Origin: Patiria miniata
Taxonomy: Eukaryota; Echinodermata; Asteroidea; Valvatida; Asterinidae
Assembly (NCBI RefSeq): GCF_015706575.1
Contig: NW_024037058.1
Coordinates: forward strand, 14,219,547-14,283,546
Direction of reading: 5' to 3'
DNA length: 64,000 bases
Positions within the stretch are counted from its first letter, which is position 1. Each line of letters starts with the position of its first letter. A program made the translations under genes and the position numbers. The notes under the pieces were generated by a model. It worked only from the letters and a program-made list of their open reading frames with translations. It ran no database searches and had not been told where the DNA came from. Below, piece by piece: positions 10,391 through 23,300 of this stretch.

Positions 10391-11190
10391 CAGCATAAAC
10401 TTTCTACAAAACAAATGGCAGTGGCGGGTCTGCTGCCCAAATTTAATCATAAACTTTCTATCAGGCAAATGGCAGTGGCGGGTCTGCTGCCCCAATTTAA
10501 TCATAAACTTTCTATAAGGCAAATGGCAGTGGCGGGTCTGCTGCCTCAATTTTATCATAACTTTCTATAAGACAAATGGCAGTGGCGGGTCTGCTGCCCC
10601 AATTTAATCATAAACTTTCTATAAGACAAATGGCAGTGGCGGGTCTGCTGCCCCAATTTAATCATAAACTTTCTATAAGGCAAATGGCAGTGGCGGGTCT
10701 GCTGCCCCAATTTAATCATAACTTTCTATAAGGCAAATGGCAGTGGCGGGTCAGCTGCCCCAATTTAATCATAAACTTTTTATAAGACTAATGGCAGTGG
10801 CGGGTCTGACGCCCCAATTTAATCGTAAATTTCTATTGGACAAATGGCAGTGGCGGGTCTACTGCCCCAATTTTATCATAACTTTCGTTAAGACAAATGG
10901 CAGTGGCGGGTCTACTGCCCCAATTTAATCATAAACTTTCTTTAAGGCAAATGGCAGTGGCGGGTCTGCTGCCCCAATTTAATCATAAACTTTCTATAAG
11001 GCAAATGTCAGTGGCGGGTCTGCTGCCCCAATTTAATTATAAATTTCTATAAGGCAAATGGCAGTGGCGGGTCTGCTGCCCCAATTTAATCGTAAACGTT
11101 CTATGAGGCAAATGGCAGTGGCGGGTCTGCTGCCCCAATTTAATCATAAATATCTATAAGACAAATGGCAGTGGCGGGTCTGCTGCCCCA
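10391..11190. repeat. Satellite higher-order block, copy 1
   Basis: The order of variant monomers (CAGCATAAAC, then the GTCAGCTGCC variant, then GTCTGACGCC, TTGGACAAATGG, CGTTAAGACAAATG, AAATGTCAGTGG, CGTAAACGTTCTATGAGGC) is repeated 1,665 bp downstream at 12056. A shorter version of the same order starts near 16570. Within the parts compared by eye copies 1 and 2 look identical. Confidence 0.8.
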
Positions 11191-12055
11191 ATTTAATCAT
11201 AAACTTTCTATAAGACAAATGGCAGTGGCGGGTCTGCTGCCCCAATTTAATCATAAACTTTCTATAAGGCAAATGGCAGTGGCGGGTCTGCTGCCCCAAT
11301 TTTATCATAACTTTCTATAAGACAAATGGCAGTGGCGGGTCTGCTGCCCCAATTTAATCATAAACTTTCTATAAGGCAAATGGCAGTGGCGGGTCTGCTG
11401 CCCCAATTTAATCATAAATATCTATAAGACAAATGGCAGTGGCGGGTCTGCTGCCCCAATTTAATCATAAATTTCTATAAGGCAAATGGCAGTGGCGGGT
11501 CTGCTGCCCCAATTTAATCATAAACATTCTGTAAGGCAAATGGCAGTGGCGGGTCTGCTGCCCCAATTTAATCATAAACTTTCTATAAGGCAAATGGCAG
11601 TGGCGGGTCTGCTGCCCCAATTTAATCATAAACTTTCTATCGGACAAATGGCAGTGGCGGGTCTGCTGCCCCAATTTAATCATAAACTTTCTATAAAACA
11701 AATGGCAGTGGCGGGTCTGCTGCCCCAATTTCAGCATAAACTTTCTACAAAACAAATGGCAGTGGCGGGTCTGCTGCCCCAATTTAATCATAAACTTTCT
11801 ATAAGGCAAATGGCAGTGGCGGGTCTGCTGCTCCAATTTAATTATAATCTTTCTATAAGGCAAATGGCAGTGGCGGGTCTGCTGCCCCAATTTAATCATA
11901 AACTTTCTTTAAGACAAATGGCAGTGGCGGGTCTGCTGCCCCAATTTAATCATAAACTTTCTATCAGACAAACAGCAGTGGCGGGTCTGCTGCCCCAATT
12001 TAATCATAAACTTTCTATCAGGCAAATGGCAGTGGCGGGTCTGCTGCCCCAATTT

Positions 12056-12855
12056 CAGCATAAACTTTCTACAAAACAAATGGCAGTGGCGGGTCTGCTG
12101 CCCAAATTTAATCATAAACTTTCTATCAGGCAAATGGCAGTGGCGGGTCTGCTGCCCCAATTTAATCATAAACTTTCTATAAGGCAAATGGCAGTGGCGG
12201 GTCTGCTGCCTCAATTTTATCATAACTTTCTATAAGACAAATGGCAGTGGCGGGTCTGCTGCCCCAATTTAATCATAAACTTTCTATAAGACAAATGGCA
12301 GTGGCGGGTCTGCTGCCCCAATTTAATCATAAACTTTCTATAAGGCAAATGGCAGTGGCGGGTCTGCTGCCCCAATTTAATCATAACTTTCTATAAGGCA
12401 AATGGCAGTGGCGGGTCAGCTGCCCCAATTTAATCATAAACTTTTTATAAGACTAATGGCAGTGGCGGGTCTGACGCCCCAATTTAATCGTAAATTTCTA
12501 TTGGACAAATGGCAGTGGCGGGTCTACTGCCCCAATTTTATCATAACTTTCGTTAAGACAAATGGCAGTGGCGGGTCTACTGCCCCAATTTAATCATAAA
12601 CTTTCTTTAAGGCAAATGGCAGTGGCGGGTCTGCTGCCCCAATTTAATCATAAACTTTCTATAAGGCAAATGTCAGTGGCGGGTCTGCTGCCCCAATTTA
12701 ATTATAAATTTCTATAAGGCAAATGGCAGTGGCGGGTCTGCTGCCCCAATTTAATCGTAAACGTTCTATGAGGCAAATGGCAGTGGCGGGTCTGCTGCCC
12801 CAATTTAATCATAAATATCTATAAGACAAATGGCAGTGGCGGGTCTGCTGCCCCA
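12056..12855. repeat. Satellite higher-order block, copy 2
   Basis: It repeats the variant-monomer order of 10391-11190 at an offset of exactly 1,665 bp (31 monomers, some of them 53 bp). The constant offset over about 800 bp indicates one recent segmental duplication rather than independent drift. Confidence 0.8.
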
Positions 12856-13139
12856 ATTTAATCATAAACTTTCTATAAGGCAAATGGCAGTGGCGGGTCT
12901 GCTGCCCCAATTTAATCATAAATATCTATAAGACAAATGGCAGTGGCGGGTCTGCTGCCCAAATTTAATCATAAACTTTCTATAAGGCAAATGGCAGTGG
13001 CGGGTCTGCTGCTCCAATTTAATTATAATCTTTCTATAAGGCAAATGGCAGTGGCGGGTCTGCTGCCCCAATTTAATCATAAACTTTCTTTAAGACAAAT
13101 GGCAGTGGCGGGTCTGCTGCCCCAATTTAATCATAAACT

Positions 13140-14330
13140 TTCTATCAGACAAACAGCAGTGGCGGGTCTGCTGCCCCAATTTAATCATAAACTTTCTATC
13201 AGGCAAATGGCAGTGGCGGGTCTGCTGCCCCTATTTAATCATAAACTTTCTATTAGGCAAATGGCAGTGGCGGGTCTGCTGCCCCTATTTAATCATAAAC
13301 TTTCTATAAGGCAAATGGCAGTGGCGGGTCTGCTGCCCCTATTTAATCATAAACTTTCTATAAGTCAAATTGCAGTGGCGGGTCTGCTGCCCCAATTTAA
13401 TCATAAACTTTCTATAAGGCAAATGGCAGTGGCGGGTCTGCTGCCCCAATTTAATCATAAACTTTCTATAAGGCAAATGGCAGTGGCGGGTCTGCTGCCC
13501 CAATTTTATCATAACTTTCTATAAGACAAATGGCAGTGGCGGGTCTGCTGCCCCAATTTAATCATAAACTTTCAATAAGACAAATGGCAGTGGCGGGTCT
13601 GCTGCCCCAATTTCATCATAAACTTTCTATCAGGCAAATGGCAGTGGTGGGTCTGCTGTCCCTATTTAATCATAAACTTTCTATGAGGCAAATGGCAGTG
13701 GCGGGTCTGCTGCCCCAATTTAATCATAACTTTCTATAAGGCAAATGGCAGTGGCGGGTCTGCTGCCCCAATTTAATCATAAACTTTTTATAAGACTAAT
13801 GGCAGTGGCGGGTCTGCCGCCCCAATTTAATCGTAAATTTCTATAGGACAAATGGCAGTGGCGGGTCTGCTGCCCCAATTTTATCATAACTTTCGTTAAG
13901 ACAAATGGCAGTGGCGGGTCTGCTGCCCCAATTTAATCATAAACTTTCTTTAAGGCAAATGGCAGTGGCGGGTCTGCTGCCCCAATTTAATCATAAACTT
14001 TCTATAAGGCAAATGTCAGTGGCGGGTCTGCTGCCCCAATTTAATTATAAATTTCTATAAGGCAAATGGCAGTGGCGGGTCTGCTGCCCCAATTTAATCA
14101 TAAATTTCTATAAGACAAATGGCAGTGGCTGGTCTGCTGCCCAAATTTAATCATAAACTTTCTATAAGACAAATGGCAGTGGCGGGTCTGCTGCCCCAAT
14201 TTAATCATAAACTTTCTATAAGGCAAATGGCAGTGGCGGGTCTGCTGCCCCAATTTAATCATAAACTTTCTTTAAGACAAATGGCAGTGGCGGGTCTGCG
14301 GCCCCAATTTAATCATAAATTTCTATAAGG
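13140..14330. repeat. Satellite higher-order block with GTGGTGGGTCTGCTGTCC marker, copy 1 of 3
   Basis: The rare monomer GTGGTGGGTCTGCTGTCC followed by TCTATGAGGCAAATGG occurs near 13643, 15256 and 18790 with the same neighbouring variants, at offsets of about 1,613 and 3,534 bp. The flanking order (CCCCTATTTAATC monomers before, GTTAAGACAAATGG and GGCTGGTCTGC monomers after) is also shared. Confidence 0.75.
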
Positions 14331-17300
14331 CAAATGGCAGTGGCGGGTCTGCTGCCCCAATTTAATCATAAACTTTCTATAAGGCAAATGGCAGTGGCGG
14401 GTCTGCTGCCCCAATTTAATCATAAACTTTCTTTAAGACAAATGGCAGTGGTGGGTCTGCTGCCCCAATTTTATCATAACTTTCTATAAGACAAATGGCA
14501 GTGGCGGGTCTGCTGCCCCAATTTAATCATAAACTTTCTATCGGACAAATGGCAGTGGCGGGTCTGCTGCCCCAATTTAATCATAAACTTTCTATAAAAC
14601 AAATGGCAGTGGCGGGTCTGCTGCCCCAATTTCAGCATAAACTTTCTACAAAACAAATGGCAGTGGCGGGTCTGCTGCCCAAATTTAATCATAAACTTTC
14701 TATAAGGCAAATGGCAGTGGCGGGTCTGCTGCTCCAATTTAATTATAATCTTTCTATAAGGCAAATGGCAGTGGCGGGTCTGCTGCCCCAATTTAATCAT
14801 AAACTTTCTTTAAGACAAATGGCAGTGGCGGGTCTGCTGCCCCAATTTAATCATAAACTTTCTATCAGACAAACAGCAGTGGCGGGTCTGCTGCCCCAAT
14901 TTAATCATAAACTTTCTATCAGGCAAATGGCAGTGGCGGGTCTGCTGCCCCTATTTAATCATAAACTTTCTATTAGGCAAATGGCAGTGGCGGGTCTGCT
15001 GCCCCTATTTAATCATAAACTTTCTATAAGGCAAATGGCAGTGGCGGGTCTGCTGCCCCTATTTAATCATAAACTTTCTATAAGTCAAATTGCAGTGGCG
15101 GGTCTGCTGCCCCAATTTTATCATAAACTTTCTATAAGACAAATGGCAGTGGCGGGTCTGCTGCCCCAATTTAATCATAAACTTTCTATAAGACAAATGG
15201 CAGTGGCGGGTCTGCTGCCCCAATTTCATCATAAACTTTCTATCAGGCAAATGGCAGTGGTGGGTCTGCTGTCCCTATTTAATCATAAACTTTCTATGAG
15301 GCAAATGGCAGTGGCGGGTCTGCTGCCCCAATTTAATCATAACTTTCTATAAGGCAAATGGCAGTGGCGGGTCAGCTGCCCCAATTTAATCATAAACTTT
15401 TTTATAAGACTAATGGCAGTGGCGGGTCTGCCGCTCCAATTTAATCGTAAATTTCTATAGGACAAATGGCAGTGGCGGGTCTGCTGCCCCAATTTTATCA
15501 TAACTTTCGTTAAGACAAATGGCAGTGGCGGGTCTGCTGCCCCAATTTAATCATAAACTTTCTTTAAGGCAAATGGCAGTGGCGGGCCTGCTGCCCCAAT
15601 TTAATCATAAACTTTCTATAAGGCAAATGTCAGTGGCGGGTCTGCTGCCCCAATTTAATTATAAATTTCTATAAGGCAAATGGCAGTGGCGGGTCTGCTG
15701 CCCCAATTTAATCATAAATTTCTATAAGACAAATGGCAGTGGCTGGTCTGCTGCCCCAATTTAATCATAAACTTTCTATAAGACAAATGGCAGTGGCGGG
15801 TCTGCTGCCCCAATTTAATCATAAACTTTCTATAAGGCAAATGGCAGTGGCGGGTCTGCTGCCCCAATTTAATCATAAACTTTCTCTAAGACAAATGGCA
15901 GTGGCGGGTCTGCGGCCCCAATTTAATCATAAATTTCTATAAGGCAAATGGCAGTGGCGGGTCTGCTGCCCCAATTTAATCATAAACTTTCTATAAGGCA
16001 AATGGCAGTGGCGGGTCTGCTGCCCCAATTTAATCATAAACTTTCTTTAAGACAAATGGCAGTGGCGGGTCTGCTGCCCCAATTTTATCATAACTTTCTA
16101 TAAGACAAGCGGGTCTGCTGCCCCAATTTAATCATAAACTTTCTATAAGACAAATGGCAGTGGCGGGTCTGCTGCCCCAATTTAATCATAAACTTTCTAT
16201 AAGGCAAATGGCAGTGGCGGGTCTGCTGCCCCAATTTAATCATAACTTTCTATAAGGCAAATGGCAGTGGCGGGTCAGCTGCCCCAATTTAATCATAAAC
16301 TTTCTATAAGACAAATGGCAGTGGCGGGTCTGCTGCCCCAATTTTATCATAACTTTCGTTAAGACAAATGGCAGTGGCGGGTCTGCTGCCCCAATTTAAT
16401 CATAAACTTTCTTTAAGGCAAATGGCAGTGGCGGGTCTGCTGCCCCAATTTAATCATAAACTTTCTTTAAGGCAAATGTCAGTGGCGGGCCTGCTGCCCC
16501 AGTTTAATTATACATTTCTATAAGGCAAATGGCAGTGGCGGGTCTGCTGCCCCAATTTAATCATAAATTTCTATAAGGCAAATGGCAGTGGCGGGTCAGC
16601 TGCCCCAATTTAATCATAAACTTTTTATAAGACTAATGGCAGTGGCGGGTCTGACGCCCCAATTTAATCGTAAATTTCTATTGGACAAATGGCAGTGGCG
16701 GGTCTACTGCCCCAATTTTATCATAACTTTCGTTAAGACAAATGGCAGTGGCGGGTCTACTGCCCCAATTTAATCATAAACTTTCTTTAAGGCAAATGGC
16801 AGTGGCGGGTCTGCTGCCCCAATTTAATCATAAACTTTCTATAAGGCAAATGTCAGTGGCGGGTCTGCTGCCCCAATTTAATTATAAATTTCTATAAGGC
16901 AAATGGCAGTGGCGGGTCTCCTGCCCCAATTTAATCGTAAACGTTCTATGAGGCAAATGGCAGTGGCGGGTCTGCTGCCCCAATTTAATCATAAATATCT
17001 ATAAGACAAATGGCAGTGGCGGGTCTGCTGCCCCAATTTAATCATAAACTTTCTATAAGACAAATGGCAGTGGCGGGTCTGCTGCCCCAATTTAATCATA
17101 AACTTTCTATAAGGCAAATGGCAGTGGCGGGTCTGCTGCCCCAATTTAATCATAACTTTCTATAAGGCAAATGGCAGTGGCGGGTCTGCTGCCCCAATTT
17201 AATCATAAACTTTCTATAAGACAAATGGCAGTGGCGGGTCTGCTGCCCCAATTTTATCATAACTTTCGTTAAGACAAATGGCAGTGGCGGGTCTGCTGCC

Positions 17301-20300
17301 CCAATTTAATCATAAACTTTCTTTAAGGCAAATGGCAGTGGCGGGTCTGCTGCCCCAATTTAATCATAAACTTTCTTTAAGGCAAATGTCAGTGGCGGGC
17401 CTGCTGCCCCAGTTTAATTATACATTTCTATAAGGCAAATGGCAGTGGCGGGTCTGCTGCCCCAATTTAATCATAAATTTCTATAAGACAAATGGCAGTG
17501 GCGGGTCTGCTGCCCAAATTTAATCATAAACTTTCTATAAGACAAATGGCAGTGGCGGGTCTGCTGCCACAATTTAATCATAAACTTTCTATAAGGCAAA
17601 TGGCAGTGGCGGGTCTGCTGCCCCAATTTTATCATAACTTTCTATAAGACAAATGGCAGTGGCGGGTCTGCTGCCCCAATTTAATCATAAACTTTCTATC
17701 AGGCAAATGGCAGTGGCGGGTCTGCTGCCCCTATTTAATCATAAACTTTCTATAAGGCAAATGGCAGTGGCGGGTCTGCTGCCCCAATTTAATCATAAAC
17801 TTTCTATAAGGCAAATGGCAGTGGCGGGTCTGCTGCCCCAATTTAATCATAAATATCTATAAGACAAATGGCAGTGGCGGGTCTGCTGCCCCAATTTAAT
17901 CATTAAATTTCTATAAGGCAAATGGCAGTGGCGGGTCTGCTGCCCCAATTTAATCATAAACATTCTGTAAGGCAAATGGCAGTGGCGGGTCTGCTGCCCC
18001 AATTTAATCATAAACTTTCTATAAGGCAAATGGCAGTGGCGGGTCTGCTGCCCCAATTTAATCATAAACTTTCTATCGGACAAATGGCAGTGGCGGGTCT
18101 GCTGCCCCAATTTAATCATAAACTTTCTATAAAACAAATGGCAGTGGCGGGTCTGCTGCCCCAATTTCATCATAAACTTTCTACAAAACAAATGGCAGTG
18201 GCGGGTCTGCTGCCCAAATTTAATCATAAACTTTCTATAAGGCAAATGGCAGTGGCGGGTCTGCTGCTCCAATTTAATCATAAACTTTCTATCAGACAAA
18301 CAGCAGTGGCGGGTCTGCTGCCCCAATTTAATCATAAACTTTCTATCAGGCAAATGGCAGTGGCGGGTCTGCTGCCCCTATTTAATCATAAACTTTCTAT
18401 AAGGCAAATGGCAGTGGCGGGTCTGCTGCCCCTATTTAATCATAAACTTTCTATAAGGCAAATGGCAGTGGCGGGTCTGCTGCCCCTATTTAATCATAAA
18501 CTTTCTATAAGTCAAATTGCAGTGGCGGGTCTGCTGCCCCAATTTAATCATAAACTTTCTATAAGGCAAATGGCAGTGGCGGGTCTGCTGCCCCAATTTA
18601 ATCATAAACTTTCTATAAGGCAAATGGCAGTGGCGGGTCTGCTGCCCCAATTTTATCATAACTTTCTATAAGACAAATGGCAGTGGCGGGTCTGCTGCCC
18701 CAATTTAATCATAAACTTTCAATAAGACAAATGGCAGTGGCGGGTCTGCTGCCCCAATTTCATCATAAACTTTCTATCAGGCAAATGGCAGTGGTGGGTC
18801 TGCTGTCCCTATTTAATCATAAACTTTCTATGAGGCAAATGGCAGTGGCGGGTCTGCTGCCCCAATTTAATCATAACTTTCTATAAGGCAAATGGCAGTG
18901 GCGGGTCTGCTGCCCCAATTTAATCATAAACTTTTTATAAGACTAATGGCAGTGGCGGCTCTGCTGCCCCAATTTAATCGTAAATTTCTATAGGACAAAT
19001 GGCAGTGGCGGGTCTGCTGCCCCAATTTTATCATAACTTTCGTTAAGACAATATGGCAGTGGCGGGTCTGCTGCCCCAATTTAATCATAAACTTTCTTTA
19101 AGGCAAATGGCAGTGGCGGGTCTGCTGCCCCAATTTAATCATAAACTTTCTATAAGGCAAATGGCAGTGGCGGGTCTGCTGCCCCAATTTAATTATAAAT
19201 TTCTATAAGGCAAATGGCAGTGGCGGGTCTGCTGCCCCAATTTAATCATAAATTTCTATAAGACAAATGGCAGTGGCTGGTCTGCTGCCCAAATTTAATC
19301 ATAAACTTTCTATAAGACAAATGGCAGTGGCGGGTCTGCTGCCCCAATTTAATCATAAACTTTCTATAAGGCAAATGGCAGTGGCGGGTCTGCTGCCCCA
19401 ATTTAATCATAAACTTTCTTTAAGACAAATGGCAGTGGCGGGTCTGCTGCCCCAATTTAATCATAAATTTCTATAAGGCAAATGGCAGTGGCGGGTCTGC
19501 TGCCCCAATTTAATCATAAACTTTCTATAAGGCAAATGGCAGTGGCGGGTCTGCTGCCCCAATTTAATCATAAACTTTCTTTAAGACAAATGGCAGTGGC
19601 GGGTCTGCTGCCCCAATTTTATCATAACTTTCTATAAGGCAAATGGCAGTGGCGGGTCTGCTGCCCCAATTTAATCATAAACTTTCTATAAGACAAATGG
19701 CAGTGGCGGGTCTGCTGCCCCAATTTAATCATAAACTTTCTATAAGGCAAATGGCAGTGGCGGGTCTGCTGCCCCAATTTAATCATAACTTTCTATAAGG
19801 CAAATGGCAGTGGCGGGTCTGCTGCCCCAATTTAATCATAAACTTTCTATAAGACAAATGGCAGTGGCGGGTCTGCTGCCCCAATTTTATCATAACTTTC
19901 GTTAAGACAAATGGCAGTGGCGGGTCTGCTGCCCCAATTTAATCATAAACTTTCTTTAAGGCAAATGGCAGTGGCGGGTCTGCTGCCCCAATTTAATCAT
20001 AAACTTTCTATAAGGCAAATGGCAGTGGCGGGTCTGCTGCCCCAATTTAATTATACATTTCTATAAGGCAAATGGCAGTGGCGGGTCTGCTGCCCCAATT
20101 TAATCATAAATTTCTATAAGACAAATGGCAGTGGCGGGTCTGCTGCCCAAATTTAATCATAAACTTTCTATAAGACAAATGGCAGTGGCGGGTCTGCTGC
20201 CACAATTTAATCATAAACTTTCTATAAGGCAAATGGCAGTGGCGGGTCTGCTGCCCCAATTTAATCATAAACTTTCTTTAAGACAAATGGCAGTGGCGGG

Positions 20301-23300
20301 TCTGCTGCCCCAATTTAATCATAAACTTTCTTTAAGGCAAATGGCAGTGGCGGGTCTGCTGCCCCAATTTAATCATAAACTTTCTATCAGGCAAATGGCA
20401 GTGGCGGGTCTGCTGCCCCAATTTAATCATAAACTTTCTATCAGGCAAATGGCAGTGGCGGGTCTGCTGCCCCAATTTAATCATAAATTTCTATAAAACA
20501 AATGGCAGTGGCGGGTCTGCTGCACCAATTTAATCATAAACTTTCTATAAGGCAAATGGCAGTGGCGGGTCTGCTGCCCCAATTTAATCATTAATTTCTA
20601 AAAGACAAATGGCAGTGGCGGGTCTGCTGCCCCAAATTAATCATAAACTTTCTATCAGGCAAATGGCAGTGGCGGGTCTGCTGCCCCAATTTAATCATAA
20701 ACTTTCTATAAGGCAAATGGCAGTGGCGGGTCTGCTGCCCCTATTTAATCATAAACTTTCTATCAGGCAAATGGCAGTGGCGGGTCTGCTGCCCCAATTT
20801 AATCATAAACGTTCTATGAGGCAAATGGCAGTGGCGGGTCTGCTGCCCCAATTTAAATACACATTTCTATGAGGCAAATGGCAGTGGCGGGTCTGCTGCC
20901 CCAATTTAATCATAAACTTTCTATCAGACAAATGGCAGTGGCGGATCTGCTGCCCCAATTTAATCATAAACTTTCTATAAGACAAATGGCAGTGGCGGGT
21001 CTGCTGCCCCAATTTAATCATAAACTTTCTATAAGGCAAATGGCAGTGGCGGGTCTGCTGCCCCAATTTAATCATAAACTTTCTATAAGGCAAATGGCAG
21101 TGGCGGGTCTGCTGCCCCAATTTAATCATAAATTTCTATAAGACAAATGGCAGTGGCGGGTCTGCTGCCCCAATTTAATCATAAACTTTCTATCAGGCAA
21201 ATGGCAGTGGCGGGTCTGCTGCCCCAATTTAATCATAAACTTTCTATAAGACAAATGGCAGTGGCGGGTCTGCTGCCCAAATTTAATCATAAACTTTCTA
21301 TAAGGCAAATGGCAGTGGCGGGTCTGCTGCTCCAATTTAATTATAAACTTTCTATAAGGCAAATGGCAGTGGCGGGTCTGCTGCCCCAATTTAATCATAA
21401 ATATCTATAAGACAAATGGCAGTGGCGGGTCTGCTGCCCCAATTTAATCATAAACTTTCTATCAGGCAAATGGCAGTGGCGGGTCTGCTGTCCCTATTTA
21501 ATCATAAACTTTCTATAAGGCAAATGGCAGTGGCCGGTCTGCTGCCCCAATTTAATCATAAACTTTCTATCAGGCAAATGGCAGTGGCGGGTCTGCTGCC
21601 CCAATTTAATAATAAACTTTCTATAAAGCAAATGGCAGTGGCGGGTCTGCTGCCCCTATTTAATCATAAACTTTCTATCAGGCAAATGGCAGTGGCGGGT
21701 CTGCTGCCCCAATTTAATCATAAACTTTCTATAAGGCAAATGGCAGTGGCGGGTCTGCTGCCCCTATTTAATCATAAACTTTCTATCAGGCAAATGGCAG
21801 TGGCGGGTCTGCTGCCCCAATATAAATACACATTTCTATGAGGCAAATGGCAGTGGCGGGTCTGCTGCCCCAATTTATTCATAAACTTTCTATAAGGCAA
21901 ATGGCAGTGGCGGGTCTGCTGCCCCAATTTAATCATAAATTTCTATAAGATAAATGGCAGTGGCGGGTCTGCTGCCCCAATTTAATCATAAACTTTCTAT
22001 AAGACAAATGGCAGTGGCGGGTCTGCTGCCCCAATTTAATCATAAACTTTCTTAAGGCAAATGGCAGTGGCGGGTCTGCTGCCCCAATTTAATCATAAAC
22101 TTTCTATAAGGCAAATGGCAGTGGCGGGTCTGCTGCCCCAATTTTATCATAACTTTCTATAAGACAAATGGCAGTTGCGGGTCTGCTGCCCCAATTTAAT
22201 CAAACTTTCTATAAGACAAATGGCAGTGGCGGGTCTGCTGCCCCAATTTAATCATAAACTTTCTATCAGGCAAATGGCAGTGGCGGGTCTGCTGCCCCTA
22301 TTTAATCATAAACTTTCTATAAGGCAAATGGCAGTGGCGGGTCTGCTGCCCCAATTTAATCATAAAATTTCTATAAGGCAAATGGCAGTGGCGGGTCTGC
22401 TGCCCCAATTTACATTCTGTAAGTCAAATGGCAGTGGCGGGTCTGCTGCCCCAATTTTAGCATAAACTTTCTACAAAACAAATGGCAGTGGCGGGTCTGC
22501 TGCCCCAATTTAATCATAAACTTTCTATAAAACAAATGGCATTGGCGGGTCTGCTGCCCCAATTTCAGCATAAACTTTCTACAAAACAAATGGCAGTGGC
22601 GTGTCTGCTGCCCAAATTTAATCATAAACTTTCTATAAGGCAAATGGCAGTGGCGGGTCTGCTGCTCCAATTTAATGATAAACTTTCTATAAGGCAAATG
22701 GCAGTGGCGGGTCTGCTGCCCCAATTTAATCATAAACTTTCTTTAATACAAATGGCAGTGGCGGGTCTGCTGCCCCAATTTAATCATAAACTTTCTATCA
22801 GACAAACAGCAGTGGCGGGTCTGCTGCCCCAATTTAATCATAAACTTTCTATCAGGCAAATGGCAGTGGCGGGTCTGCTGCCCCAATTTAATCATAAACT
22901 TCCTATAAGGCAAATGGCAGTGGCGGGTCTGCTGCCCCAATTTAATCATAAACTTTCTATAAGGCAAATGGCAGTGGCGGGTCTGCTGCCCCAATTTTAT
23001 CATAACTTTCTATAAGACAAATGGCAGTGGCGGGTCTGCTGCCCCAATTTAATCATAAACTTTCTATAAGACAAATGGCAGTGGCGGGTCTGCTGCCCCA
23101 ATTTAATCATAAACTTTCTATCAGACAAACAGCAGTGGCGGGTCTGCTGCCCCTATTTAATCATAAACTTTCTATAAGGCAAATGGCAGTGGCGGGTCTG
23201 CTGCCCCAGTTTAATCATAAACTTTCTATAAGGCAAATGGCAGTGGCGGGTCTGCTGCCCCAATTTAATCATAAACTTTCTATAAGGCAAATGGCAGTGG